The notes: generated by a model not told the origin, from the letters alone. Counted from the stretch's first letter, positions 8,314 through 17,410 are shown. The stretch is 64,000 nucleotides of DNA from Streptomyces sp. NBC_00663 (GCF_036226885.1 NZ_CP109027.1:2046001-2110000), one strand, 5' to 3'. Numbers and translations: made by a program.

Positions 8314-9662
8314 CGGGACTCCAACTCCCCTGCGGTGCGCAGGTGTTGCAGGGCGTACGAGCGCCAGGGGCGCCAGCTGTCGGGGAGGTCGAGGCCGGCC
8401 GGGGCCACGTCCGGGTCGCCCAGGGCGCGGGTGCGGATGACGGCGACCGTACGGGCGTCGATGCCGGGCAGGGCGAGCAGCGCGGCCTGCGCGTCCTCGC
8501 GGTCGGCGCCCGGGTCGAGGCGCAGGGCGCCGTCGGCGAGGGCGGCGGCGAGGGTCGCGACGGGGCCGTCGGCCTGGGCGAGGGCGGCGGCCTCCGGGAA
8601 GAGATGGGTGAGGCTGCCGCAGGGGGCGTCGAGGGCCTTGCCGTACCGGCGTACGAGCCGCTCGGCCTCCTCCGTCCCCACGAGCGCCCGCACCGCGAGC
8701 TCCTCGGGATCGGCCGTCCCGGGTGACCGCAGCCCGGGCCGGGCGGCGACGAGCGGGGCGAGCCTCGGATCGGCGCCGAGCCGCTCGTCGACGGCGTAGG
8801 GATCGGCGTCGAGGTCGAGGAGCCGCCGCAGCCGGCCGACGGCGGTGGTCAGATCGCGCAGGTCGGTGAGGTGCAGCCGGGCGTCGAGCCAGCCCCGGGG
8901 CCGCTCGTCGACGGCGACGATCCCGGTGCCGTACGGCAGCCGGAGGGTCCGCCGGTAGATCCGCCTCCCGGGAGTCCCGCTGACCTCCTCGACACCGGGC
9001 ACGGCCTCGGCGGCCAGCACGTCGAAGACGGCGGAGGACTGGTAGACGCCCCGGTAGGCGAGCCGCAGGGGAACGCCGGCCGCCGGGGTGGCCGTGCGCC
9101 GCGATCCGGGGGCGGCGGCCCGCAGCTCGCTCGGGGTGGAGGCGTACACGGTCCGGATCGTGTCGTTGAACTGCCGCACACTGGCGAATCCGGCGGCGAA
9201 CGCGATCTGGGTGACCGGCAGCTCGGTGGTCTGGAGCAGGACCCGTGCGGTGTGCGAGCGCTGGGCCCGGGCGAGGGCGACGGGCCCGGCGCCGAGCTCG
9301 GCGGTGAGCTGCCGCTGGACCTGCCGGGCGCTGTACCCCAGCCGCCCGGCGAGCCCCGCGACGCCCTCCCGGTCGACGACTCCGTCGCCGATCAGCCGCA
9401 TCGCCCGCCCCACCACGTCGGCCCGCACGTTCCACTCCGCCGACCCCGGCACCGCGTCCGGCCGGCACCGCCGACAGGCCCGGAAGCCCGAGCCCTGAGC
9501 GGCGGCGGCGGTCGCGAAGAACCGCACGTTCCGCCGCCTCGGGGTGACGGCCGGGCAGCTGGGCCGGCAGTAGATGCCGGTGGTGGAGACGGCGAAGAAG
9601 AACTCCCCGTCGAACCGCCCGTCCCGGCTCCGCACAGCTTCGTACCTGGTGTCTTCGTCCAT
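8310..9662 (-). CDS. Ada-type regulator fused to AlkA DNA-3-methyladenine glycosylase
   Basis: The 450-residue protein has an Ada metal-binding N-terminal domain with four Cys (CRPSCPA near residue 34 and CRRCRP near residue 64), then an AraC-type helix-turn-helix (about 85-170), and finally an AlkA N-terminal plus HhH-GPD glycosylase domain (about 185-445; LPGIDARTVAVIRTRALGDPDV is the helix-hairpin-helix to catalytic Asp segment). The family senses methyl phosphotriesters with the N-terminal Cys, activates repair genes and excises 3-methyladenine. It lies immediately upstream of ogt and overlaps it by 4 bp. ATG 9662 is used; a GTG directly before it is equally possible. Confidence 0.93.
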   Translation of the reverse strand: MDEDTRYEAVRSRDGRFDGEFFFAVSTTGIYCRPSCPAVTPRRRNVRFFATAAAAQGSGFRACRRCRPDAVPGSAEWNVRADVVGRAMRLIGDGVVDREGVAGLAGRLGYSARQVQRQLTAELGAGPVALARAQRSHTARVLLQTTELPVTQIAFAAGFASVRQFNDTIRTVYASTPSELRAAAPGSRRTATPAAGVPLRLAYRGVYQSSAVFDVLAAEAVPGVEEVSGTPGRRIYRRTLRLPYGTGIVAVDERPRGWLDARLHLTDLRDLTTAVGRLRRLLDLDADPYAVDERLGADPRLAPLVAARPGLRSPGTADPEELAVRALVGTEEAERLVRRYGKALDAPCGSLTHLFPEAAALAQADGPVATLAAALADGALRLDPGADREDAQAALLALPGIDARTVAVIRTRALGDPDVAPAGLDLPDSWRPWRSYALQHLRTAGELESR

Positions 9663-9730
9663 CACACGGTCCAGTGTGCGTCCTGGACGAAACGGAGGCT
9701 GGCGGATTTCGGACACGGCGCTGGAGACGC

Positions 9731-9780
9731 CCCCAGGGGCGCGGGGAACTGCGCGGTCAACCACAGCCCACCCGCACCCG
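9731..9780. repeat. Dispersed GGGGCGCGGGGAACTGCGCG repeat, copy 1
   Basis: This intergenic copy, between rsgA and the Ada/AlkA gene, has the core CAGGGGCGCGGGGAACTGCG followed by a CA-rich tail ending in CCGCACCC. The same element recurs near 46113 and, amplified, at 54240-54665. From memory, similar elements are scattered through many Streptomyces genomes. Confidence 0.75.
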
Positions 9781-9812
9781 CCGCTCAGCACATCCCGGCA
9801 CCCCCTTGGGCG

Positions 9813-10925
9813 CTACGCCCACCGCCCCCGCTTCACCTCCATCGCGGCCTTCCCCTCGGCCCCCCGCTTCTTCCACTCCCGCCGAAGCTCCGCACGGACC
9901 CGCGCATCGGTCTTGGCGACGATCCGCTGGTTCTCCCGCATCAGCTTTCGATAGCTGTCCAGCCGCCGCTCCCCCAGCTCACCGGAGTCGATCGCGGCCA
10001 GCACCGCGCACCCCGGCTCACTCTCGTGCGCACAGTCATGGAACCGGCACGCACCGGCGAGCTCCTCGATCTCGGAGAACACCTGCCCGACCCCGATCTC
10101 GGCGTCGAAGAGCCCGACGCCCCGAAGCCCGGGCGTGTCGATGAGGACACCCCCGCCCGGCAGCGCGAGCAGGTTGCGGGTGGTGGTCGTGTGCCGCCCC
10201 TTCCCGTCGACGTCACGAGCCGCCTGGACGGTCATGACCTCGGTCCCGACCAGCGCGTTCGCGAGGGTCGACTTGCCGGCGCCGGACTGCCCGAGCAGTA
10301 CGGACGTACCGCCGGAGGCGACCGCCGCGAGGACGTCGAGCCCGTCCCCGTCGAGCGCGCTGACGGTCAGCACCGGCACGCCCGGCGCCGTCGCCTCCAC
10401 GTCCTCGACGAGATGCGCGAGCGTCACGGCGTCCGGGACGAGGTCGGCCTTGGTGAGGACGACGACGGGCTGCGCCCCACTCTCCCAGGCGAGGGCGAGG
10501 AACCGCTCGATGCGGCCGAGGTCGAGTTCGACGGCCAGCGACACGGCGACGATGGCGTGGTCGACGTTGGCGGCGAGGATCTGCCCCTCGGACCGCTTGG
10601 AGGAGGTGGAGCGCACGAAGGCGGTACGGCGCGGCAGATACGTCCGTACGTAACGCGGGTTGCCGCCGGGTTCGACGGCGACCCAGTCGCCGGTGCACAC
10701 GACCCGCATCGGGTCGTGCGGGGTGACGAAGGCGGTGTCGGCGCGCAGCGTCCCGTCGGCGGTGATGACGTCGCACTGCCCGCGGTCGACACGGACGACC
10801 CGCCCGGCGAGCAGTCCTTCGGTCTCGTAGGGGGCGAACGCGTCCGCCCATGCGTCGTCCCAGCCGTAGGGGGCGAGCGCGGAGAAAACAGGGGAGGTGG
10901 AGCGGGACGAGCTGGAGGAAGTCAA
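9813..10925 (-). CDS. rsgA: Ribosome small-subunit-dependent GTPase A
   Basis: The 370-residue GTPase has the circularly permuted motif order diagnostic of RsgA/YjeQ: an OB-fold N-terminal domain, then G4 (VLTKADL, about residue 160), G1 (GQSGAGKSTLANAL, about 215) and G3 (DTPGLRG, about 262). It ends with a zinc-binding CRFHDCAHESEPGCAV segment. RsgA checks the decoding site during late 30S maturation. I choose the TTG at 10925 because GAAGGG lies 6 nt upstream; another TTG 30 nt earlier is less well placed. The probable 22-codon gene lies 45 nt upstream on the same strand and may share its transcript. Confidence 0.92.
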   Translation of the reverse strand: MTSSSSSRSTSPVFSALAPYGWDDAWADAFAPYETEGLLAGRVVRVDRGQCDVITADGTLRADTAFVTPHDPMRVVCTGDWVAVEPGGNPRYVRTYLPRRTAFVRSTSSKRSEGQILAANVDHAIVAVSLAVELDLGRIERFLALAWESGAQPVVVLTKADLVPDAVTLAHLVEDVEATAPGVPVLTVSALDGDGLDVLAAVASGGTSVLLGQSGAGKSTLANALVGTEVMTVQAARDVDGKGRHTTTTRNLLALPGGGVLIDTPGLRGVGLFDAEIGVGQVFSEIEELAGACRFHDCAHESEPGCAVLAAIDSGELGERRLDSYRKLMRENQRIVAKTDARVRAELRREWKKRGAEGKAAMEVKRGRWA

Positions 10926-10970
10926 GGGTGACCCTTCACAGGGCGGCCCCGGCAAGGAAGTTGAGTGAGG

Positions 10971-11039
10971 TCAGCCGGCGGCCACGGAGGTGGACGTGAT
11001 GATCTGGATGCGGGTGGCGCTCATCGCAATGACAGCCAT
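10971..11039 (-). CDS. Probable 22-codon small gene or leader peptide upstream of rsgA
   Basis: The ATG at 11039 is preceded by a full Shine-Dalgarno AAGGAGG with 9-nt spacing. The frame encodes 22 residues beginning MAVIAMSATRIQ and ending STSVAAG, then TGA. A promoter-like pair lies 60-90 bp upstream, and a 6-bp hairpin sits between promoter and start. The peptide has four Ile and several Thr/Ser but no run of one rare amino acid, so classical attenuation is not obvious. It could be a free small protein or a leader for rsgA. I do not recognise a family. Confidence 0.6.
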   Translation of the reverse strand: MAVIAMSATRIQIITSTSVAAG

Positions 11040-11071
11040 CGGTCGACACCTCCTTGGAAAAACTCACTCGG

Positions 11072-11088
11072 CCAGCCCGTCCGGCTGG
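11072..11088 (-). promoter_or_regulatory. 5' UTR hairpin before the small gene
   Basis: CCAGCC and GGCTGG pair around a 5-nt loop between the predicted promoter and the Shine-Dalgarno of the 22-codon gene. Confidence 0.35.
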
Positions 11089-11099
11089 AACGTCCACAC

Positions 11100-11128
11100 C
11101 GTATCCGGGACCCCCGCGGGCCCGTCAA
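11100..11128 (-). promoter_or_regulatory. Predicted housekeeping-type promoter for small gene and rsgA
   Basis: On the minus strand TTGACG (11123-11128) and GATACG (11100-11105) are separated by exactly 17 bp. The -35 matches the vegetative consensus well, the -10 moderately. The pair begins just after the stop of the CBM2 protein gene, so the downstream genes probably have their own transcript. Confidence 0.5.
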
Positions 11129-11150
11129 CCGAATTAATCAGGCGCGTCCA

Positions 11151-12635
11151 TCAGGACTTGGTGCAGGGCCGCCCGTTCAGCGTGACGTCGTACCCCGGCG
11201 CGTTCGTCCCCTGCCAGGAGGCGAGGAAGCCGAAGGCGAGGCTGTCGCCCGCCGCGACGGTCTTGTTGTAGTCGGCGGCGGTGGCGGAGACGCGGGAGCC
11301 GCTCTGGCTGAAGTTCGCGTCCCACATCTGGCCGACCTTCTGGCCGTCCTTGAAGGTCCAGGCGACCCGCCAGTCGTCGAGGGCCTGGCCGGTGGTGACG
11401 GTGATGGTGGCCTGGAAGCCGTCGGGCCACTGGTTGACGAGGGTGTACGCGTAGGTGCAGGCGGCCGGTCCGGTCGGGGCGGGGGCCGGTTTGCCGTCGT
11501 CGTGGGCGGCGGAGGACGTGGTGCCCTGGGGTTCGGGGTCGGGGTTCTCCCGGGTGGGCGAGCCCTGGGTGTCGCTCGCGGTGGGGGTCGGCGAGCCCGA
11601 CGGGCTCGTGGTGGCGGAGGGCGGCGTGGTGCCGGGGTCGGCCGCGACCGGCTGGCGGTCGGCGGAGTCGCCGGGGCTCGCGGAGCCGTCGTCCATGCCG
11701 CCGTTGCCGAACGGCATCATCGAGACGCCGAGCGCCAGCAGCGACACCAGTACGGCGGTGACGAGGAGGCCGTTGCGCACCACGCGCGCCTTGTGCGCGC
11801 CCGGGTTCGGCGGCCCGGCGTCGGCCGACTCCGGGCGTCCGGCGCCCAGCCGCACCTCGGCGGCCCGGCGGCGGCGCTCCAGATAGGCGAGGCCGCCCCA
11901 GCCGATCACCCCGCCCGCGAGCGCCGCGGGCAGCCCGCCTCCGTGCAGCCGCAGACAGGCCGCGGCCTCCGCGCACTGGACGCAGGTGGCGAGGTGACGG
12001 GAGAGGTCCTCGGGGGTGCCGGCGCCGGAGGAGCGGGTGACCGCGTCGAGGAGGCGGGCGTAGCTGCGGCACTGCGCCGCCATCGGGGTGTCGAGGTGGT
12101 TGCGGTGGCTGCGGTCCCTGAACAGGCCGCGCACCTGGGCGAGTTCCTCGGACACGTTGGCCGGGTCGAGGCCGAGCCGACGGGCCACCACGGGCAGCGG
12201 CAGCGCCTCCACCTCGGCCAGCCAGAGCAGGTCCGCGTCGTGTTCCTGCATGTCGCGCAGGCCGCGCAGGGCGAGCGGGCGCTGCAACGGCGGGCCGGTG
12301 TAGCGTTCGGCCTTGTCCGAGTTGAGCCACAGCCGCAGATCGGGGTCGAGTTTGTGGCCCTGGCCGTCGGACTCCCAGCCGGCCGCGGTGGTCCGTACGG
12401 CGGTCAGCAGCAGCGGGATCACGGGCAGCCGGGGCGCTCGCCGGCCGGCGCCGCGGCCCGGGCCGGTGTCGGCGGACCTGGCCTCGCGCATGCCGAGCGC
12501 GAAGGCCTCCGCGGCCAGCTGGTTCGCCGCGGCGGACCCGGACGTGCACAGGTCGGCATAGGAGAGGACCGCGTCCCAGCACTCCGAGAACAGCGCGGCC
12601 TCGGTGGCGTCTTGGGGGGTCGGCAGGTCGGGCAT
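11151..12635 (-). CDS. ECF sigma-like protein with zinc finger, two membrane segments and C-terminal CBM2
   Basis: The 494-residue protein appears to join five units. Residues 5-60 resemble sigma region 2. Residues 130-195 contain a region-4-like helix-turn-helix (EALPLPVVARRLGLDPANVS). HLATCVQC at about residues 214-221 is an Hx3Cx2C motif like anti-sigma zinc fingers. Hydrophobic stretches at about 230-248 and 285-308 can cross the membrane. A Ser/Thr/Pro-rich linker leads to a CBM2 cellulose-binding module at about 390-494, bounded by CTYAYTLVNQW and a final Cys in GRPCTKS, with Trp residues in place. This layout resembles ECF sigma groups with carbohydrate-binding C-terminal extensions (ECF52 type, from memory). 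Topology implies cytoplasmic regulator and external sensor. AGGAG lies 5 nt before the ATG. Confidence 0.78.
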   Translation of the reverse strand: MPDLPTPQDATEAALFSECWDAVLSYADLCTSGSAAANQLAAEAFALGMREARSADTGPGRGAGRRAPRLPVIPLLLTAVRTTAAGWESDGQGHKLDPDLRLWLNSDKAERYTGPPLQRPLALRGLRDMQEHDADLLWLAEVEALPLPVVARRLGLDPANVSEELAQVRGLFRDRSHRNHLDTPMAAQCRSYARLLDAVTRSSGAGTPEDLSRHLATCVQCAEAAACLRLHGGGLPAALAGGVIGWGGLAYLERRRRAAEVRLGAGRPESADAGPPNPGAHKARVVRNGLLVTAVLVSLLALGVSMMPFGNGGMDDGSASPGDSADRQPVAADPGTTPPSATTSPSGSPTPTASDTQGSPTRENPDPEPQGTTSSAAHDDGKPAPAPTGPAACTYAYTLVNQWPDGFQATITVTTGQALDDWRVAWTFKDGQKVGQMWDANFSQSGSRVSATAADYNKTVAAGDSLAFGFLASWQGTNAPGYDVTLNGRPCTKS

Positions 12636-12851
12636 CGGTCTCCTGCATCCAGAGCGAGGTCAACTCACCTTATTGGCAACGGAGTTGTGGGGAACCTCGC
12701 GACAGTGCACGAGCTTTTCACGGGCTCCACACAACTGACAAGCGGGCTATTCATATCTGGTTACCGGGAGTTGGAGGGCGCCCACGCCGCGTTGCCCTTG
12801 TTGTGCCTGTTGCGCCTGTTCCTTCTGGTGTCGCTTCTGGATACATACGCA

Positions 12852-12885
12852 GAGAAGGCCCGGACGTCTCGATCCGGGCCTTCTC
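12852..12885 (-). terminator. Strong hairpin terminator after radical SAM gene
   Basis: GAGAAGGCCCGGA and TCCGGGCCTTCTC form a perfect 13-bp stem with an 8-nt loop, 17 nt after the radical SAM stop codon. Confidence 0.85.
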
Positions 12886-12902
12886 GATGTCTCTGGAGCC
12901 GA

Positions 12903-14222
12903 TTACGCCTCGACGGGCTCCTGCGCCGGCAGACTGTCCATGAAGGAGCTCACGGAGAAGACCGCGCGGCCGGCGCCGGGCTCGCCGTAGCCGGGGGGCG
13001 AGGAGAGGCCGAACTCCTCCATCGTCTGGCGATAGGCCTGGAGCAGCCGGATGTGGTACTCCAGCGGCGCACCCTGCGGGTTGGCCTTGCCGAGGGGGGT
13101 CGTCGGCTCGGGGCACCAGGTGGTGAAGCGGGGCGTGATGCCCTGCGACATGAAGAAGCGCAGGCCCTCCGTGGTCGACGCGATCGCCTCGTCGACCGTC
13201 TTGAAGCCGAAGGGCTCGGCCATCTCCACACCGGCGACGAAGTTGGGGATCACGTTGCGCGCGCCGAAGATCTCCGCCGAGTCGAGGATGCGCTTGTGCC
13301 ACTCGTCGCGGCCGACGTAGCGCTCCTTGCCCGGGCAGTACATCTTGAACAGGTACTCGTCCCACACCTCGTAATTGGGGTGGTAGATCTGCACGCCGTA
13401 GTCCTTGAACCGCTGCACGTCGTCCCTGGGCAGCGCCTGGGCGACGACCTTGCCGATCCAGCGGCCCGGGAAGCGCTCCTCGATGGCCTTGGCGTAGTGG
13501 CCGTAGAAGTCGGCCTCGTCGCGCCCGGAGACGGTCTTGGTGATCGCGCCGCCGGTGAGGGTGTAGGCGGTGGACGCCTTCTGGGTGTCGTACCGGTCGA
13601 TGATCTCCAGGGCTTCGAGGACCTCCTCGACGTCCTTCACGCCCGTGTACGGCCGGCCCGCCGCCTTGTGCTGGCGCCAGTTGTGGTTGATGTCGCAGTA
13701 CTGGCACTCCTCCTTGGCGCCGAAGTACTGGCACACCCGGAAGACCGTGAGATAGATGAGGTAGCCCCACTGGATGGTCGGGGCGACCTCCATCACGGAC
13801 TTCCCGTTGGCGAGCTTGTGCTTGTAGTACTCCGGCATCGGGGGCACGCCGACGTCGGCGATCCGCTTGCCGTCGAGGTAGAGGCCGAGCACGCCCTCGT
13901 CGTCGGCGGCGACGCGGTACGGCGAGGCCGGGTTCACCCGCACGGAGACGACGGTGCGGCGCAGGTCGTACGGCCCGCCGGTGAGGATGATCTCCTCCGG
14001 CGGGCGGCGCAGCGCGGCCTCGCCGAGTTCGGGGAGGGTGCCGTGGTCGAAGGAGAAGATGAAGTACGACTTCGGCTTGACCTCACCGCCCTCGTTGTCG
14101 CTGAGGGCGGAAGGGTCGAAGGCCACCCCGCCCCGGAGCAGATCCTCCTTGAAGACGGCCTCCCGCGGTACATGCGGGAACCTCTCCATCAGATCTTCGA
14201 CCAGCGCGGTACGGCTGCCCAT
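12903..14222 (-). CDS. Radical SAM protein with CX8CX2C cluster motif
   Basis: The 439-residue protein has its three cluster cysteines at C164, C173 and C176 (VCQYFGAKEECQYCD). That spacing is CX8CX2C rather than the standard CX3CX2C. After it come features of a radical SAM barrel: LTGGAIT (the GGE-like SAM-binding stretch), VVAQALP, IYHPNYEVWDEYLF and IPNFVAGVEM. About 150 residues precede the barrel, longer than in minimal enzymes. It should cleave S-adenosylmethionine with a [4Fe-4S] cluster; substrate and product are unknown. It lies 136 bp downstream of, and on the same strand as, the triple-repeat protein gene, and has its own terminator. Confidence 0.85.
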   Translation of the reverse strand: MGSRTALVEDLMERFPHVPREAVFKEDLLRGGVAFDPSALSDNEGGEVKPKSYFIFSFDHGTLPELGEAALRRPPEEIILTGGPYDLRRTVVSVRVNPASPYRVAADDEGVLGLYLDGKRIADVGVPPMPEYYKHKLANGKSVMEVAPTIQWGYLIYLTVFRVCQYFGAKEECQYCDINHNWRQHKAAGRPYTGVKDVEEVLEALEIIDRYDTQKASTAYTLTGGAITKTVSGRDEADFYGHYAKAIEERFPGRWIGKVVAQALPRDDVQRFKDYGVQIYHPNYEVWDEYLFKMYCPGKERYVGRDEWHKRILDSAEIFGARNVIPNFVAGVEMAEPFGFKTVDEAIASTTEGLRFFMSQGITPRFTTWCPEPTTPLGKANPQGAPLEYHIRLLQAYRQTMEEFGLSSPPGYGEPGAGRAVFSVSSFMDSLPAQEPVEA

Positions 14223-14358
14223 CCGTCATCTCCTCCCGGGTCAGGCGTTCAACTCCTCACGGTATGCCCCCGCCCGCCCGTCACGCGTACCGGGTCCCCT
14301 CGCGCCGAGCGATATGTTCTGATACGGGGGTTTCGGCGGCCGACACGGGGCCGGTCTC

Positions 14359-14802
14359 CTAGTCGATCGGCACCTCGACGGCCCACCTGGTGCCGCTGAA
14401 CGGGGGCTGGACGCCGGGCGCGAGGCCCACCGTTCCGTCCTGGGTGTGACCGTCGAGGAACCTGTTGCCCTCGATGTCTCCCAGGCACTTGATGGTGGTG
14501 ATGTTGTCGCTGCTCTTGGTGGCCTTCCACCTGGTGCCCGTGAACGGCGCGCTGGTGTCGGGCGCGAGGCCCACGGTTCCGTCCTGGGTGTGACCGTCGA
14601 GGAACCTGTTGCCCTCCACGTCTCCCAGGCAGCGGAAGACGAACTCGTCCTGTGTTCCCTGGATCTTCCGCATGTCCCACCGGGTGCCGCTGAAGGGGGC
14701 CCCGGTGTTGGGCGCGAGGCCCACGGTTCCGTCCTGCGTGTGTCCGTCGAGGAAACGGTTGCCCGGAAGCTCCCCTCGACACCTGAGAAAGACAGTGGTC
14801 AT
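14359..14802 (-). CDS. Three-repeat beta-trefoil-like protein
   Basis: The 147-residue protein consists of three repeats of about 48 residues (1-51, 52-100, 101-147). Each contains the identical 18-residue core GNRFLDGHTQDGTVGLAP followed by a PF(S/T)GTRW ending. The order G-R-x-L-D, G-x-V, then a closing Trp resembles the subdomain pattern of actinohivin and ricin-B type beta-trefoil lectins, in which three such units make one fold. There is no signal peptide or membrane segment, so it is predicted to be cytoplasmic or released by lysis. I do not recognise a named family; sugar binding is inference. The gene is on the same strand as, and upstream of, the radical SAM gene. Confidence 0.75.
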   Translation of the reverse strand: MTTVFLRCRGELPGNRFLDGHTQDGTVGLAPNTGAPFSGTRWDMRKIQGTQDEFVFRCLGDVEGNRFLDGHTQDGTVGLAPDTSAPFTGTRWKATKSSDNITTIKCLGDIEGNRFLDGHTQDGTVGLAPGVQPPFSGTRWAVEVPID

Positions 14803-14941
14803 AGCAGGCTTCCTTCTCGTTCAGCGGGCGAAGTGCTCGGCACGTCCCCCGCATGCCCCGCCCACCGGTCTTCCCCCTCCGTCCAGCCTGCGCCTGTCGG
14901 CAACGGGTCGCCACTTGCGCCACTCAAGCCACTTGCACGAC

Positions 14942-15949
14942 TCAGGCCTCGTGCTCCAACGCCGCCCACTCCACCGGATACGCCGCCCCCTCACCCCGCC
15001 CCAGCCGCGCCGCCTCCTGAGCCACCGTCGCGCCCAGGCGGGCCAGCTCGTTGCCCTGGGAGCCGGCGAGGTGCGGGGTGACGAACGCGTTGGGGAGGTC
15101 GTAGAGCGGGGAGTCGGCGGGGAGCGGCTCGGGGTCGGTGACGTCGAGGATCGCGTGGAGGCGGCCGGTGCGCAGTTCGGCGATCAGCGCGTCGTGGTCG
15201 ACGAGGCCGCCGCGCGCGGTGTTGATCAGGGTGGCCCCGTCGGGCATCAGGGCCAGCTCGCGGCGGCCGACGAGGTGATGCGTCTCCGGGGTCTCGGGGG
15301 CGTGGATCGTGACGATGTCCGAGGTGCGCAGGAGGTCGTCCAGCTCCAGCAGGGGTACGCCCAGTTCGGCCGCCCGGGCCGCGTCGACGTACGGGTCGGC
15401 GAGGGCGGGACGCAGCTCGAAGGGGCGCAGCAGTTCCAGGACCCGGCGGCCGATGCGGGAGGCGCCGATGACGCCGACGCGGCGGCCCAGGTTGCCGATG
15501 CCGGGGACGACTCCCCAGCCGGGGTGGGCGCGGGTGCCGCGCAGGCGTTCCCGGGCGGTGAGGAGATCCTTCCCGGCGAGGAGGATCATGGCGAGGGTGT
15601 ACTCGGCGACCGGCAACGCGTTGGCGACGGCCGCCGAGGAGACGGTGAGGCCGCGCCGCCAGACCTCGGGGGTCGCGAAGCCCTTCACCGAGCCCGCCGA
15701 GTGCAGGACGGCCCGGAGTTCGGGGGCCGCGTCCAGGACGGCCGCGTCCAGGCGGGGGCAGCCCCAGCCGGTGACGAGGATCTCGGTGCGGGCCAGCACC
15801 CGCCGGACGCCGGGGTCGGTGAAGTCCTCGGCGATCAGCTCCGCGTCGATGTCCACCGACTCCCGCAGCCGCGCCAGCACGTCGGGCGGGAAGACGAGCG
15901 GGAGGTTGGCGGCGGTCATGGCGAACAGGGCCTGGGGGCGCTCGGACAA
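14942..15949 (-). CDS. D-2-hydroxyacid dehydrogenase family protein
   Basis: The 335-residue protein has the split NAD-binding layout of D-isomer 2-hydroxyacid dehydrogenases. GVIGASRIGRRVLELLRPF is the dinucleotide-binding loop, TLINTARGGLVDHDAL holds the conserved Arg region, the Glu is in DVTDPEPLP, and the His in TPHLAGS completes the catalytic set. It would interconvert a 2-oxo acid and a D-2-hydroxy acid with NAD(P)H. I use the TTG at 15949 because GGGAAGG precedes it by about 7 nt and it restores the ALFAM N-terminus typical of relatives; the ATG at 15919 is the alternative. It is divergent from the alditol oxidase gene and may act in the same sugar-acid metabolism. Confidence 0.85.
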   Translation of the reverse strand: MSERPQALFAMTAANLPLVFPPDVLARLRESVDIDAELIAEDFTDPGVRRVLARTEILVTGWGCPRLDAAVLDAAPELRAVLHSAGSVKGFATPEVWRRGLTVSSAAVANALPVAEYTLAMILLAGKDLLTARERLRGTRAHPGWGVVPGIGNLGRRVGVIGASRIGRRVLELLRPFELRPALADPYVDAARAAELGVPLLELDDLLRTSDIVTIHAPETPETHHLVGRRELALMPDGATLINTARGGLVDHDALIAELRTGRLHAILDVTDPEPLPADSPLYDLPNAFVTPHLAGSQGNELARLGATVAQEAARLGRGEGAAYPVEWAALEHEA

Positions 15950-15980
15950 CGAAGGGCCTTCCCGCTGGGCGTCTTGGATA

Positions 15981-15993
15981 GCAAACGGTTTCC
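15981..15993. promoter_or_regulatory. LacI/GntR-like operator in divergent promoter
   Basis: GCAAACGGTTTCC contains the 9-bp inverted repeat AAACSGTTT between the divergent dehydrogenase and alditol oxidase genes. It resembles LacI-family operators, although the centre has an odd number of bases. Confidence 0.4.
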
Positions 15994-16000
15994 AACGTAG

Positions 16001-17299
<1,299 letters not shown>

Positions 17300-17319
17300 C
17301 TTTATAAAGCCCCTTTCCT

Positions 17320-17337
17320 AACCCCTTGTCGAAAGCC
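17320..17337 (+). promoter_or_regulatory. Shared upstream element AACCCCTTGTCGAA, ROK gene copy
   Basis: AACCCCTTGTCGAAAGCC lies 74 bp upstream of the ROK start. Almost the same sequence precedes the substrate-binding protein gene at 18760. TTGTCG could be a -35 box, with TCATAG or TAGCCT further down as a weak -10. Confidence 0.45.
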
Positions 17338-17410
17338 CTCGACGGTCATAGCCTTGCGGCGCGCCGGAGCCGTCGTCGTCCCGGCACGAGCCGAAAGGAC
17401 AGGCCGCCCG

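Noticed and set aside
12640..12850. A small gene or RNA between the CBM2 protein and the radical SAM terminator
   Set aside because: No start with a ribosome binding site, no tRNA-like fold and no conserved motif was visible; it probably holds the promoter of the CBM2 protein gene.
10965..14399. A 1144-codon plus-strand open frame
   Set aside because: It runs antisense to four recognised genes and contains no domain, only reflecting GC skew.
12903..14802. A RiPP or other secondary-metabolite cluster
   Set aside because: There is only one radical SAM gene and one repeat protein; no leader-peptide recognition domain, transporter or protease is adjacent. Kept only as a speculative pair.
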